In this document: piece after piece, positions 1 through 10,133 of the stretch | Layout: every line of letters begins with the position of its first letter | Position numbering within the stretch: the stretch's first letter is position 1 | Assembly: GCA_021783435.1 (NCBI GenBank) | Contig: JAJXUC010000029.1 | Coordinates: forward strand, 1-29,670 | From: Pseudomonadota bacterium | Lineage (GTDB): Bacteria > Pseudomonadota > Gammaproteobacteria > Burkholderiales > Burkholderiaceae | DNA length: 29,670 nucleotides | Direction of reading: 5' to 3' | Notes under the pieces: generated by a model | Database searches by the model: none | Seen by the model: the letters and a program-made list of their open reading frames with translations, nothing else | What the model was told of the DNA's origin: nothing | Translations under genes and position numbers: made by a program

Positions 1-1045
1 GCACCGGCCGCTCGCGCGCGATGGCCGCGATCACCCCGCCCTTGGCGCTGCCGTCGAGCTTGGTGAGGATGATGCCGGTCAGCCCCAGCGTGTCGTCGAA
101 GGCGCGCAGCTGCGCCAGCGCGTTCTGCCCGTTGGTGGCGTCGATCACCAGCAGCGCCTCGTGCGGCGCGCCGTCCATGGCCTTGCCGATGACGCGCTTG
201 ACCTTTTTCAACTCGTCCATCAGGTGCAGCTGGGTGGGAAGCCGGCCTGCGGTGTCCACGATCACCACGTCCATGCCGCGCGCGCGGCCGGCGCTCACCG
301 CGTCGAACGCCACCGCGGCGGGGTCGCCGCCCTGCTGGGCGATGACCTGCACCGCGTTGCGCTCGCCCCAGGCGGCGAGCTGTTCGCGCGCGGCGGCGCG
401 GAAGGTGTCGCCGGCAGCCAGCAGCACCTTGCAGCCGGCCTGCTGCAGATGCCGCGTGAGCTTGCCGATGCTGGTGGTCTTGCCCGCGCCGTTCACCCCC
501 ACCATCATCATCACCGTGGGCGTGGACTTGCCGATGTCGAGCGGCTTTTCCAGCGGCGCCAGCAACTCGGCCAATACATCGCGCAGCAGTTCCCTGACCT
601 GCTGCGGCGTCTCGGCACGCGCTGCGCGCACCTTCTTGCGCAACTGCTCCAACACGAATTGCGTCGCCGGCATGCCGGCATCAGCCAGAATCAACGCTGT
701 CTCCAGTTCTTCGTACAGCGCCTCGTCGACACGACTACCGCCGAACAGGACGGAAAGTCCCGAGCCGGTCTTGCGCAAACCCTGGCGTAAACGCGAAAAC
801 CAGCCGGCTGCGGCCTCGGCGCCTGCATCGCCGCGCACAGGACCGATCGACTCCTGGGCCGGCTGGTCCGCGTCCGGCTTCACCGCATCGTCCAGCCTGA
901 CGACGCCCCGCTCCACCATGGGTACGGACGGAGGGCCTTCGACCGCGGCAACGGGGATTGCAACTGGCACGGCCGACTGCGCCTGCTGCGCATGGGCCTG
1001 GGCGGATTGGGGTGCGGCGGGCTTGCGTTGGAAAAAACGGAACAT
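1..1045 (-). CDS. ftsY: Signal recognition particle receptor FtsY (C-terminus cut by window edge)
   Basis: FtsY is the SRP-receptor GTPase that docks ribosome-nascent chain-SRP complexes at the inner membrane for co-translational insertion. The leftward frame starts at the ATG at 1043-1045 (MFRFFQRKPAAP) and stays open to base 1. About 348 codons are visible; the end of the G domain lies outside the window. The first ~85 residues are Ala/Pro/acid-rich, like the variable A domain. The NG domain then shows the P-loop GVNGAGKTTSIGKL, DTFRAAAREQL, the G3 motif DTAGR and the G4 motif TKLDGSAKGG, in SRP-GTPase order. The gene is divergent from rsmD, a common proteobacterial pairing. The frame is not among the complete ORFs because it has no stop inside the window. 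The identification is firm; only the start is uncertain. Confidence 0.96.
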   Translation of the reverse strand, partial: MFRFFQRKPAAPQSAQAHAQQAQSAVPVAIPVAAVEGPPSVPMVERGVVRLDDAVKPDADQPAQESIGPVRGDAGAEAAAGWFSRLRQGLRKTGSGLSVLFGGSRVDEALYEELETALILADAGMPATQFVLEQLRKKVRAARAETPQQVRELLRDVLAELLAPLEKPLDIGKSTPTVMMMVGVNGAGKTTSIGKLTRHLQQAGCKVLLAAGDTFRAAAREQLAAWGERNAVQVIAQQGGDPAAVAFDAVSAGRARGMDVVIVDTAGRLPTQLHLMDELKKVKRVIGKAMDGAPHEALLVIDATNGQNALAQLRAFDDTLGLTGIILTKLDGSAKGGVIAAIARERPV

Positions 1046-1208
1046 GGGCGCAAAAGGCTCGATGGTGGCATGCGGTCGCACGCGTGTGGAGGCGTGCAGC
1101 TAGCCTTATTGTCACCTGCCGCCGCTCGCGGCCTGCGCAAGTCTCGCGCCAGTCCCGAACGCATGGGGCTATGCTCCGCGGCGCCAACCCGAGTCCAGAA
1201 GCACTGAC

Positions 1209-2701
<1,493 letters not shown>

Positions 2702-2740
2702 GGTGGCCGCACGGGCCGCATCACACGTCCGCTGCAAGCT

Positions 2741-3157
2741 TCAGGAGGCGGGTGAGCCGCTCACCACCTTGCGTGTGTCGTGTTTGCGCGCCGCCCTGCG
2801 CGCACGCTCCTGCCGGAGCCAGGCGCGCTGCTGGGCCAGCGCGTTTTTGCGGGCCAGCAGGGCTTCCTGCTTCAAGACCTTGCGCCGCGCCGCTTCACGC
2901 TCGGCGTTTTCACGGTGCAATTGGTCGGCAAGGTCCTGATCGCGCGCAGTCTGGGCACGAGCCTGCTGCACCTGGGCGGGATTGCGCGGGTCGGCCACAT
3001 CGACGGGCTCGCCCTGGGGGCACGGTGCATGGGAATAGGTGCTGCCGCAGCGATACACCGACTGCGCCAAGGCCGTGCCGCTCAGCAGCAGCATCCAGGC
3101 CAGGAACGGCAGCAGCAGCGCCGCACGAAGCAGGTGAAAACCGGTGACGATGATCAT
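2741..3157 (-). CDS. Small exported protein with Cys pair and coiled-coil tail (DUF4124-like)
   Basis: A 138-residue protein of unknown function. Residues 1-31 form a Sec signal (hydrophobic [20 protein letters not shown], cleavage likely after ALA). A short segment with two cysteines follows ([16 protein letters not shown]), resembling the start of DUF4124 proteins. The rest, from about residue 60, is Gln/Arg/Ala/Glu-rich and likely a helical coiled coil, ending very basic ([12 protein letters not shown]). Its ATG overlaps the pth stop codon by 4 bp (ATGA at 3154-3157 on the minus strand), so translation is probably coupled to pth. The DUF4124 assignment rests only on the pattern of signal, Cys pair and charged tail. 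Confidence 0.75.
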   Translation of the reverse strand: MIIVTGFHLLRAALLLPFLAWMLLLSGTALAQSVYRCGSTYSHAPCPQGEPVDVADPRNPAQVQQARAQTARDQDLADQLHRENAEREAARRKVLKQEALLARKNALAQQRAWLRQERARRAARKHDTRKVVSGSPAS

Positions 3158-3783
3158 GACAACTCCTTGCTTGCGCCCTTCGGTGGTGCCGGATTCGGTC
3201 CAGGCGGCGGTGTGTTGCCGCGATGCAGATGCATCATCGCGGCCTCGAATTCGCCGCGCACAAGACGCGGAAACTCATCCAGCCCGCGCTGCAGGGCCTG
3301 TTCGATGCGCTCGAGCTCACTGCGCGGCGGCCGGCCCAGGACGAAGTCGATGACCGCGGAGCGATCACCCGGATGGCCGATGCCGATGCGCAAGCGCCAG
3401 AACTGCGGTGTGCCAAGCTGCGCGGCGATGTCGCGCAAGCCATTGTGTCCGGCATGGCCACCAGCCAGCTTGAGCTTGATCTGCCCCGGCGGCAAGTCGA
3501 GCTCGTCGTGCGCCACCAGAATGTCCTCAGGCGGAATTTTGTAGAACCGTGCCATGGCGGCAACAGCCTGGCCCGAGCGGTTCATGTAGGTCGTTGGCTC
3601 GAGCAGCCAGACGTCGCCTTCCGGGCCGCGCAAACGAGCGATGTCGCCGAAAAAGCCGCGCTCCGCGCGCAGGCTCAGACCCTCGCGCTGCACGATTTGA
3701 TCAAGCCACCAGAAACCGGTGTTATGACGCTGTTGCGCATGTTCCGGCCCCGGGTTGCCAAGGCCGACAACGAGCCGGATCAC
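3154..3783 (-). CDS. pth: Peptidyl-tRNA hydrolase Pth
   Basis: Pth recycles tRNAs by hydrolysing peptidyl-tRNAs dropped from the ribosome. The 209-residue product begins [20 protein letters not shown] with the catalytic His in RHNTGF. It also has the conserved [16 protein letters not shown] and [12 protein letters not shown] segments, which hold the family's substrate and catalytic residues. The start codon is GTG at 3781-3783; it overlaps the gpsA stop by 4 bp (GTGA). In many Burkholderiales pth sits beside rplY and prs; here it follows gpsA instead. The C-terminus is slightly long and Pro/Lys-rich. Confidence 0.97.
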   Translation of the reverse strand: MIRLVVGLGNPGPEHAQQRHNTGFWWLDQIVQREGLSLRAERGFFGDIARLRGPEGDVWLLEPTTYMNRSGQAVAAMARFYKIPPEDILVAHDELDLPPGQIKLKLAGGHAGHNGLRDIAAQLGTPQFWRLRIGIGHPGDRSAVIDFVLGRPPRSELERIEQALQRGLDEFPRLVRGEFEAAMMHLHRGNTPPPGPNPAPPKGASKELS

Positions 3784-4883
3784 GCCTGAACTCCGGGCTT
3801 GGTCGGAATGCCGAACCTGGGTGCTGGCGCGACCTCGGGTTGAGGCTCACGCGCCAGCAGGGCACGCAGCGCATCCGCGGCACTGCAGCGTCCAGCCAGC
3901 AAATCGGCCACTGCCGCGGTGATGGGCATGGCCACACCACGGCCACATGCAAGCTCCAGCACGGTTTGCGCTGTGGGCACGCCTTCGGCGACATGCCCGA
4001 GTCCGGCCACGATTCTGTCGAGTGTCTTGCCGGCCGCCAATTGCAGACCGACGCGGCGGTTGCGAGACAACTCTCCGGTACAGGTCAGCACCAGATCGCC
4101 CAAGCCGCTCAGGCCCATGAAGGTTTCCATCTGCGCGCCCAGGGCCAGGCCAAGACGGGACATTTCCGCCAGGCCGCGGGTGATGAGCGCGGCGCGGGCA
4201 TTGAGCCCCTGTCCGAGGCCGTCGCTCACGCCGCAGGCGATGGCCAGCACATTCTTCACCGCACCACCCACCTCCACGCCGATCAAGTCGCCGCTGGCGT
4301 AAATGCGCATGCCACCGCCATGCAGGGCTTGCACGGCATGCTGCATGAGGCCGCCATCGGTGCTGGCAACGCTCAGCGCCACCGGCAGTCCACGCGCCAC
4401 TTCCTGGGCGAAACTCGGGCCGGAGAGCACACCGATGGCCGGCCGATCCGCCCAGCCGGCAAACACCTGCTCCAGCACCGCATGGGGCAGCAGACCGCTA
4501 CCCTGCTCGAAGCCCTTGGCCAGGATCAGCACCTGTTTGACGTTGCCCGCAAGCGGCTGCGCGGCAGCAACGTGGGCCTGCGCCTGCGCCTGCTCGCGCA
4601 TGGCTCGCGCCACACTGCGCAAACCGGCCACCGGCGTCGCCAGCACCAACAACCCTGAACCTGCTGGTGCGCCGGCATGCGCCAGGGCTGCGCCCAGATC
4701 GGATGTGAGGCCCAGCGTTTCGGGTAAGGCAATACCGGGCAAATAGCGGGTGTTCTCGCCGTGCGTGCGCAAGCCTTGCATCAACCCCGCGTCACGCCCC
4801 CAGAGTTGCACGGCATGGCGACTTGCCGCGTGACAGGCCAGGGCTGTTCCCCAGGCTCCGGCGCCAAGAATGGTGATGTTCAT
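3780..4883 (-). CDS. gpsA: NAD(P)-dependent glycerol-3-phosphate dehydrogenase GpsA
   Basis: GpsA reduces dihydroxyacetone phosphate to sn-glycerol 3-phosphate, the backbone for phospholipids. The frame is open upstream, but the ATG at 4883 gives the family start [16 protein letters not shown], which carries the Rossmann GxGxxG motif; an ATG two codons earlier (4889) is equally possible. Other marks are [29 protein letters not shown] with the catalytic Lys, and [14 protein letters not shown]. The ~367-residue length is slightly long because of an Ala-rich loop ([18 protein letters not shown]) and a Pro-rich tail. It lies downstream of secB (119 bp gap) and overlaps pth by 4 bp. Confidence 0.96.
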   Translation of the reverse strand: MNITILGAGAWGTALACHAASRHAVQLWGRDAGLMQGLRTHGENTRYLPGIALPETLGLTSDLGAALAHAGAPAGSGLLVLATPVAGLRSVARAMREQAQAQAHVAAAQPLAGNVKQVLILAKGFEQGSGLLPHAVLEQVFAGWADRPAIGVLSGPSFAQEVARGLPVALSVASTDGGLMQHAVQALHGGGMRIYASGDLIGVEVGGAVKNVLAIACGVSDGLGQGLNARAALITRGLAEMSRLGLALGAQMETFMGLSGLGDLVLTCTGELSRNRRVGLQLAAGKTLDRIVAGLGHVAEGVPTAQTVLELACGRGVAMPITAAVADLLAGRCSAADALRALLAREPQPEVAPAPRFGIPTKPGVQA

Positions 4884-5002
4884 ACGCATGCAGGACGGGT
4901 CGGGGCAGAGCCGATCAGAGGGCCCGGAGGAACACGGGGCCAATCATGGCAAGCACCGTGGGCAGCGACGTCTGCCAGGGCGGATCGACAAGGAAACGAC
5001 GC

Positions 5003-5503
5003 TCAGTTCAACGCCGAGCCATCGGGTGCGATCAGGCCACTCGGGGACTGGCCGGCCTGCTGGGCTTGCTGGCTTTCGTACATCGCCTGGAAGTTGATTT
5101 CGGCCAGGTGTACTGGAGGGAACCCGGCGCGGGTGATGGTGTCGGCCAGGTTGGCGCGCAGGTAGGGGTAAACCGTTTGCGGGCAGGCGATGCCCAGCAA
5201 CAGGTCGGCATGTTCCTGCGGGATGTTGCGCATCTCGAAAATGCCGGCTTGCTTGCCCTCAACCAGAAACAGGGTCTGGTCGTTGACACGGGCAGTGATG
5301 GTGGCGGTGATGGCCACTTCGAAAATACCCTCGACCACGGGCTGCGATTCCACGTTCATCTGCACATCCACTGTCGGCTGGGCCTGCTCCAGCAAGATTT
5401 TCGGCGCATTGGGCTGCTCCAGCGACAGGTCTTTGAGGTAGCAGCGCTGCAACATAAAGACCGGCGACTGATCGGCAACCGCGTTATTCGAGGGGGTGCT
5501 CAT
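5003..5503 (-). CDS. secB: Protein-export chaperone SecB
   Basis: SecB binds unfolded secretory precursors and hands them to SecA. The ATG at 5503 gives a 166-residue protein starting [20 protein letters not shown]; the longer frame adds only unrelated residues. The conserved core runs [19 protein letters not shown], then the beta-strand [15 protein letters not shown], then the SecA- and substrate-contacting [16 protein letters not shown] and [34 protein letters not shown] follows near the C-terminus. It sits between grxC and gpsA, the usual betaproteobacterial order. Confidence 0.97.
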   Translation of the reverse strand: MSTPSNNAVADQSPVFMLQRCYLKDLSLEQPNAPKILLEQAQPTVDVQMNVESQPVVEGIFEVAITATITARVNDQTLFLVEGKQAGIFEMRNIPQEHADLLLGIACPQTVYPYLRANLADTITRAGFPPVHLAEINFQAMYESQQAQQAGQSPSGLIAPDGSALN

Positions 5504-5618
5504 GCAAAAAAGCTCCAGAGTGTGGGCCCGCCTCAAGGGGCGGATGAAAGCAAGGACGGAAACAGCAGTCCCGCATTGTAGGAGCCGCCCGGTCTCGCCT
5601 GAACCGAGCCAAGCCGCG

Positions 5619-5882
5619 TCAGGCCGCGGCTTGCAGCAACGCGGTCAACCCTCCGTGGGCGTCGAGCGCGTAGAGATCGTCGCAGCCGCCCACATGGGTC
5701 TGGCCGATGAAGATTTGCGGCACGGTGCGACGACCCGTGCTCTGCATCATGTGCAGGCGGGCCTGGTGGTCGAGATCGACCCGGATTTCCTCGATGTGCT
5801 GCACGCCGCGCTTGAGCAGCAAGGCTTTGGCGCGAACACAGTAAGGGCACACCGCGGTGGTGTACATGCGAACCTGAGACAT
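5619..5882 (-). CDS. grxC: Glutaredoxin 3 (GrxC)
   Basis: An 87-residue dithiol glutaredoxin that reduces disulfides and glutathione mixed disulfides using GSH. The CPYC active site is at residues 12-15, the TVPQIFI segment carries the cis-proline, and GGCDDL completes the glutathione site. All are characteristic of the GrxC subfamily. It lies in the rhodanese-grxC-secB-gpsA order, with 184 bp to the rhodanese gene upstream and 115 bp to secB downstream. Confidence 0.96.
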   Translation of the reverse strand: MSQVRMYTTAVCPYCVRAKALLLKRGVQHIEEIRVDLDHQARLHMMQSTGRRTVPQIFIGQTHVGGCDDLYALDAHGGLTALLQAAA

Positions 5883-6066
5883 GAAAACTCCAGAAACTTG
5901 GCCTGGTCATCCATCGATGAACCCAGGCCCGGGCGTGGCGCAACCCAGGCATGCAGGGTGGCGTTCACGACCGACAACGATACTTGGAGACGAGGTAGGG
6001 CAGCACCTCACGGCACTGCTGAAACCGTCGATGCCGTGTTGAATCAGCCCCTCAATCGGCCCCAAG

Positions 6067-6462
6067 TCAGCTTTTTTCCACCGGCAAGCCCGCATCACGC
6101 CAGGCACGCAGCCCACCGGCAACAGCCGTGGCGCGGGTGTAGCCCAGCTTGCGCAGCGTGATGGCGGCACGACCGGCACGGGCGCCGCTTTGGCACATGA
6201 GCAAAAGCGGGGTTTCCTTGTTTTTGGGCAGATCGGCCAGGCGCTGTTCGATCTGCGCGAGCGGCACGTTGCGCGAACCGACGCAGTGGCCGGCGGCGTG
6301 CTCCTGTGGCTCGCAGACATCGATCAACACACCTTTCTCGCGGTTGACCAGACGCACGGCCTCGGAGGCGGTCACACCACCGCCACCACTGCCCGAAAAG
6401 GTGGTCCACAGCAACATGCCGCCAGACACCAGGGCAATGGCGATGAGTGACAGGTTTTCCAT
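6067..6462 (-). CDS. Membrane-anchored rhodanese-domain protein
   Basis: A single-domain rhodanese of about 131 residues with an N-terminal membrane anchor (LSLIAIALVSGGMLLW) and a Gly-rich linker. The active-site loop is CQSGARAGRA with the catalytic Cys at residue 90. Two further cysteines, C50 and C60, lie in DVCEPQEHAAGHC. Rhodaneses transfer sulfane sulfur to thiophilic acceptors; the substrate here is unknown. I chose the ATG at 6462. A TTG at 6474 has a better-spaced GGGAG and is an alternative that adds four residues. It is first in the leftward run with grxC, secB and gpsA, and divergent from gpmA. Confidence 0.9.
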   Translation of the reverse strand: MENLSLIAIALVSGGMLLWTTFSGSGGGGVTASEAVRLVNREKGVLIDVCEPQEHAAGHCVGSRNVPLAQIEQRLADLPKNKETPLLLMCQSGARAGRAAITLRKLGYTRATAVAGGLRAWRDAGLPVEKS

Positions 6463-6703
6463 GACGAACTTCAAAATGCCGGCTCCCGATCAGATCGAGC
6501 AGGAATTTTAAGAACATTAGCCAGCATGCATATGGCTACGCCCGCAAACGATGGCATGCGCAGGGTTATTCCTGCGTCGCATGAGGCAAATCCGTCACGC
6601 CCGGCACCAGCAGATCGGAGCGATGATCGCGCCTGGAGGGTCCACTACGATAAGGCTCGATTCAACTGTTGAACCCACTTCCAAGCGCAATCGACGCCCC
6701 ACC

Positions 6704-7414
6704 ATGTACAAACTCGTAATGATTCGCCATGGCGAATCCACCTGGAACCAGGAAAACCGCTTCACCGGTTGGGTCGATGTGGACCTCACCGACCAGGGCG
6801 TGGCCGAAGCCAGGCAAGCCGGCCGGTTGCTCAAGGTTCACGGACTGGACTTCGACATCACCTACACCTCGGTGCTCAAGCGCGCGGTGCGTACCCTGTG
6901 GCTGACCCTGGACGAGATGGACCGCATGTGGCTCCCCACGGTGCACAGCTGGCGGCTCAACGAACGCCACTATGGCGCGCTGCAGGGCCTGAACAAAGCG
7001 GAAACCGCTGCGAAGTACGGCGACGAGCAAGTGCTCATCTGGCGCCGCAGCTACGACGTGCCGCCGCCCTCGATGGATGAATCCCATCGTCACGAGCTGG
7101 CGGCCGACCCGCGCTACAGCCGAGTCAATGCCCAAGACCTTCCCCTGGCCGAATGCCTCAAAGACACTGTGCGCCGCGTGCTGCCGCTGTGGGAAGAGTC
7201 GCTGGCGCCGGCCATCCGCGCCGGCAAGCGGGTGCTGGCGGTTTCGCATGGCAATTCCATGCGCGCCATCATCAAACATCTCGACGGCATTTCCGACACC
7301 GACATCGTCGGTCTGAACATCCCCAACGGCGTGCCGCTGGTGTACGAACTTGATGCGGCACTCAAGCCCATGCGCCGCTACTACCTCGACGCGCCACCTG
7401 CCGTCGCAACCTGA
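6704..7414 (+). CDS. gpmA: 2,3-bisphosphoglycerate-dependent phosphoglycerate mutase
   Basis: Interconverts 3- and 2-phosphoglycerate in glycolysis and gluconeogenesis through a phosphohistidine. The ATG at 6704 opens with [20 protein letters not shown], holding the catalytic His9 in [34 protein letters not shown] and the second active-site His in [17 protein letters not shown] follow. The product has 236 residues, normal for dPGM. The frame is open 51 codons upstream but that part is unrelated, and no clear Shine-Dalgarno is seen before 6704. It is divergent from the rhodanese-secB run and 124 bp upstream of ctpA. Confidence 0.97.
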   Translation: MYKLVMIRHGESTWNQENRFTGWVDVDLTDQGVAEARQAGRLLKVHGLDFDITYTSVLKRAVRTLWLTLDEMDRMWLPTVHSWRLNERHYGALQGLNKAETAAKYGDEQVLIWRRSYDVPPPSMDESHRHELAADPRYSRVNAQDLPLAECLKDTVRRVLPLWEESLAPAIRAGKRVLAVSHGNSMRAIIKHLDGISDTDIVGLNIPNGVPLVYELDAALKPMRRYYLDAPPAVAT

Positions 7415-7538
7415 GCGCCCCCCCGCTGCCGCCACCAGGGACGCGGCCCGATGGCTGGCTGGTTTCGGGGCGCACAGGCCCATGCGCTCTGGGGTCGATG
7501 CCCCGAATCTATACTGCGACATCATCGAGGAACCACGC

Positions 7539-9050
7539 ATGGCTGGCAAATTCAAAATCGCGGCTTGGGTCACGGCTGGTGTGCTCACCGGCGCCCTGGC
7601 AACCCTGCAATTGCAGGCGATGGCGCGCAGCGCCGTGTCGCCGCTGCCACTGGAAGAGCTGCAACAGTTCGCCGCGGTGTACGGCCTGATCAAGGCTGAC
7701 TTTTTCGAGCCGGTCGAGGGCAGGAAACTGGTCGAAAATGCCATCAACGGCATGGTGAACAACCTCGACCCGCATTCGGAATATCTGGACAAGAAGAACT
7801 TCAAGGAATTCCGCGAAAGCACCAGTGGCAAGTTCGTCGGCGTGGGCATTGAAATTTCGGCCGAAGATGGACTGGTGAAAGTGGTCTCCCCGATCGAGGG
7901 CTCGCCCGCGGCGCGCGCCGGCATCGAGGCCGGCGATCTCATCACCCGCATCGACGATACCCCGGTGAAGGGACTGCCGCTGAATCAGGCCGTCAAGCTC
8001 ATGCGAGGCAAGCCCGGCACCAAGGTCGTGCTCACCGTCCTGCGCAAAAGCGAGAACCGCACCTTCAACGTGACGGTCACACGCGAGGAAATCCATGTGC
8101 AGAGCGTGCGTGGCAAGATCGTCGCTCCCGGTTATGCCTGGGTGCGCATCACCCAGTTCCAGTCCGACACCCTGGCCGACTTCGTGAAGAAGGTCGACGA
8201 GTTCTACAAGCAGGATCCCAAGCTCAAAGGCATGGTGCTCGATTTGCGCAACGACCCCGGTGGTCTGCTGGAAAGCGCCGTGGGTGTGGCCTCCGTGTTT
8301 CTGCCGCCGGATGCCGTCATCGTCTCCACCCGCGGCCAGATTCCCGAAGCCAATGTGAGCTACCGCAATACCCCGAGCGATTACTCCCGCATTCCCGGTG
8401 ACAACCCCTTGTCCAAGCTGCCGGCCGCGCTCAAAACGCTGCCTCTTGTCATCCTTGTCAACGGGGGTTCGGCTTCGGCTTCGGAGATCGTCACCGGCGC
8501 CTTGAAGGACTACAAGCGCGGTGTGGTGATGGGCACGCAGACCTTTGGCAAGGGCTCGGTGCAGACGGTTCTGCCACTGGGACCGGACACCGCGCTCAAG
8601 CTGACCACGGCGCGCTACTACACGCCCAACGGCGAGTCTATCCAGGCCAAGGGCATTACGCCCAATTATTTCGTCGATCCGCTGCCCACGGGCGACCCCT
8701 ACGCCGCGTTGCGCATGCGCGAGGTGGATTACAAGAACCAGATCGGCACGGGCGCCGAATCGGCCGATTCGACGGGGATCAAGGACGAGTTGCGCAAGCA
8801 GGAAGAAGCTCGCCGCTTACTCGAAGCCGAGATCGAGAAAGACCCGAACAAATTTCCGAAATTGCCCGAGTACGGCAGCAAGGACGACTGGCAACTCGAA
8901 CAGGCCTTGAACGAACTGCAGGGCAAACCCGTCGTGACGACCAAGCTGCTGGCCAAGGCGGACGAAAAACCTGCCAAACCCACCGCGCCAACCTCGGCCA
9001 ACGTCCCTGCGTCCAAGCCCGCGAACCCCGCCCTGCCGGCTAAGAAATGA
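7539..9050 (+). CDS. ctpA: S41 family C-terminal processing peptidase (CtpA/Prc type)
   Basis: A periplasmic serine protease anchored by an N-terminal hydrophobic segment (AAWVTAGVLTGALATLQLQA). The ATG at 7539 follows GAGGAA and gives 503 residues. Domains in order are: signal/anchor; N-terminal helices; a PDZ domain (GKFVGVGIEISAEDG to LPLNQAVKLMRG); and the S41 core with LDLRNDPGGLLESAVGVAS. The catalytic Ser lies in NGGSASASEIVTGAL and the catalytic Lys in TFGKGSVQT. The tail is Ala/Pro/Lys-rich and low-complexity. Such enzymes trim C-termini of cell-envelope proteins and murein hydrolases. gpmA-ctpA-moeB/thiF is a frequent order in Burkholderiales, here interrupted by a leftward gene. 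Confidence 0.95.
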   Translation: MAGKFKIAAWVTAGVLTGALATLQLQAMARSAVSPLPLEELQQFAAVYGLIKADFFEPVEGRKLVENAINGMVNNLDPHSEYLDKKNFKEFRESTSGKFVGVGIEISAEDGLVKVVSPIEGSPAARAGIEAGDLITRIDDTPVKGLPLNQAVKLMRGKPGTKVVLTVLRKSENRTFNVTVTREEIHVQSVRGKIVAPGYAWVRITQFQSDTLADFVKKVDEFYKQDPKLKGMVLDLRNDPGGLLESAVGVASVFLPPDAVIVSTRGQIPEANVSYRNTPSDYSRIPGDNPLSKLPAALKTLPLVILVNGGSASASEIVTGALKDYKRGVVMGTQTFGKGSVQTVLPLGPDTALKLTTARYYTPNGESIQAKGITPNYFVDPLPTGDPYAALRMREVDYKNQIGTGAESADSTGIKDELRKQEEARRLLEAEIEKDPNKFPKLPEYGSKDDWQLEQALNELQGKPVVTTKLLAKADEKPAKPTAPTSANVPASKPANPALPAKK

Positions 9051-9093
9051 ACCGGGCTACCGGTGGTAACCACCTGACCTGATCCGATGCCCA

Positions 9094-9130
9094 GTCGACA
9101 AGGCCCGCCATGGATGCGGGCCTTGTCGAC
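9094..9130. terminator. Perfect 15-bp inverted repeat between convergent genes
   Basis: A hairpin with 15 perfect pairs (arms GTCGACAAGGCCCGC at 9094-9108 and its complement at 9116-9130) around a 7-base loop. It lies 43 bp after ctpA, in the gap before the end of the convergent exported-protein gene. Neither side has a T-tract, so it may be a bidirectional transcript-end or RNA-stabilising structure, not a classic intrinsic terminator. Confidence 0.65.
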
Positions 9131-9180
9131 TCTGGATGGCGTCGCCTGCGCTTCGCATGGTCGGCCTGCCTGGTGCTGGA

Positions 9181-9981
9181 TCAGAATTCGTGCTCGACCA
9201 TCAACCAGGTCGACCATTGCGACCGTGACTGGCCTTGCTGGATCGCAGCCTGCTCGCCGATGGCCAACAGCCACTGCTGCGTCAGGTGGTGAGCGATTTG
9301 CGGCATCACACGGCCTCCGATCCCGCGGCGCCCATCAGCCAGCATGACTTGGTTGTCCACCTCCACCTCCAACTGCACGGCATAAGCCGCGCCAAGGGCA
9401 TGACCCAAGCTGGTGTTGACGAACCAGCCACTGCCAACACCTGAACCAACCCCTTGTGTGTAGCCCGCCTCCCCTTGGGTGAACCAGGGATACCAGAGCT
9501 GCGACCACATCACCTGGGTCGTCACCGCATTACCCTCCCCCGGCAGCACACTCGGACGCGGGTTGGCCCAGTACTGACCTTCCACCTCCACCGTCAGCAG
9601 GCTGGCGCGTCCTTCGCTCAGATTGCAGGTGTGCAGGGCAGCGAACTTCAAGCCGGCAGCCATGGGACCGAAGGCGCCCTGTCCTTGCCCGAGGGGTTCG
9701 TTGGCGGTGTAGGCGGGAAGGTCCAGTTCCATGCCAAGGCGGTCGCTGAACTTGCGCTCGAACTCGGTCGAGAGCGTGAGCGCCCGCGGCGAGCCGTTGT
9801 TGTCGGTCTGGACGAACCAATAGACCGCGCTTTCCAGCCAGGGTTCCTCGATGCCAATGGCCTTGGTGATGTAGTCGTCCACATCGCAGGGCTGCACCTG
9901 CCATGGATGTGCTTGCGCCTGCATTCCAAACAGCATCACAGCAGGACCTGCCGCGGCCATGATCCAACACTTGATTCGCAT
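9181..9981 (-). CDS. Exported, possibly outer-membrane beta-barrel protein; not recognised further
   Basis: A ~266-residue protein with a Sec signal (CWIMAAAGPAVMLFGMQAQA, cleavage probably before HPWQVQPC). The mature part has alternating polar/hydrophobic strands such as GAAYAVQLEVEVDNQVM and SRSQWSTWLMVEHEF. It ends in Phe after a strand-like segment, which fits an outer-membrane barrel C-terminus. Only two Cys remain after the signal (in VQPCDVDD and LHTCNLSE). The second of two tandem ATGs (9981) sits 5 bases after GGAGA and is preferred. A Fur-like site lies just upstream, so iron control is possible. I do not recognise the family; no function is proposed. Confidence 0.75.
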   Translation of the reverse strand: MRIKCWIMAAAGPAVMLFGMQAQAHPWQVQPCDVDDYITKAIGIEEPWLESAVYWFVQTDNNGSPRALTLSTEFERKFSDRLGMELDLPAYTANEPLGQGQGAFGPMAAGLKFAALHTCNLSEGRASLLTVEVEGQYWANPRPSVLPGEGNAVTTQVMWSQLWYPWFTQGEAGYTQGVGSGVGSGWFVNTSLGHALGAAYAVQLEVEVDNQVMLADGRRGIGGRVMPQIAHHLTQQWLLAIGEQAAIQQGQSRSQWSTWLMVEHEF

Positions 9982-9993
9982 CATATCTCCAAA

Positions 9994-10008
9994 TGCGAAT
10001 CATTCTTA
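9994..10008. promoter_or_regulatory. Putative Fur box upstream of the exported-protein gene
   Basis: TGCGAAT-C-ATTCTTA matches the 7-1-7 Fur consensus TGATAAT-C-ATTATCA at 5 of 7 positions in each half. It is embedded in AAATGCGAATCATTCTTATT, close to sites seen in betaproteobacterial iron genes. It lies 13 bp upstream of the leftward ATG and about 125 bp upstream of the rightward moeB/thiF-like gene. Confidence 0.5.
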
Positions 10009-10133
10009 TTGATGTAAGGAGAATGAGCAAGTGCGCGAATGTATCCATGCGTAACAAGACTCTGTCGCCCCCTCAGCTCTGCACACCGGTCGGTGGCGCG
10101 CGCTTTGGTCACGCTGCCTCTATGCTTGATGCC

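Noticed and set aside
9993..10133. 47-codon upstream extension of the moeB/thiF-like gene
   Set aside because: It begins within the Fur-like box and encodes nothing like the family N-terminus.
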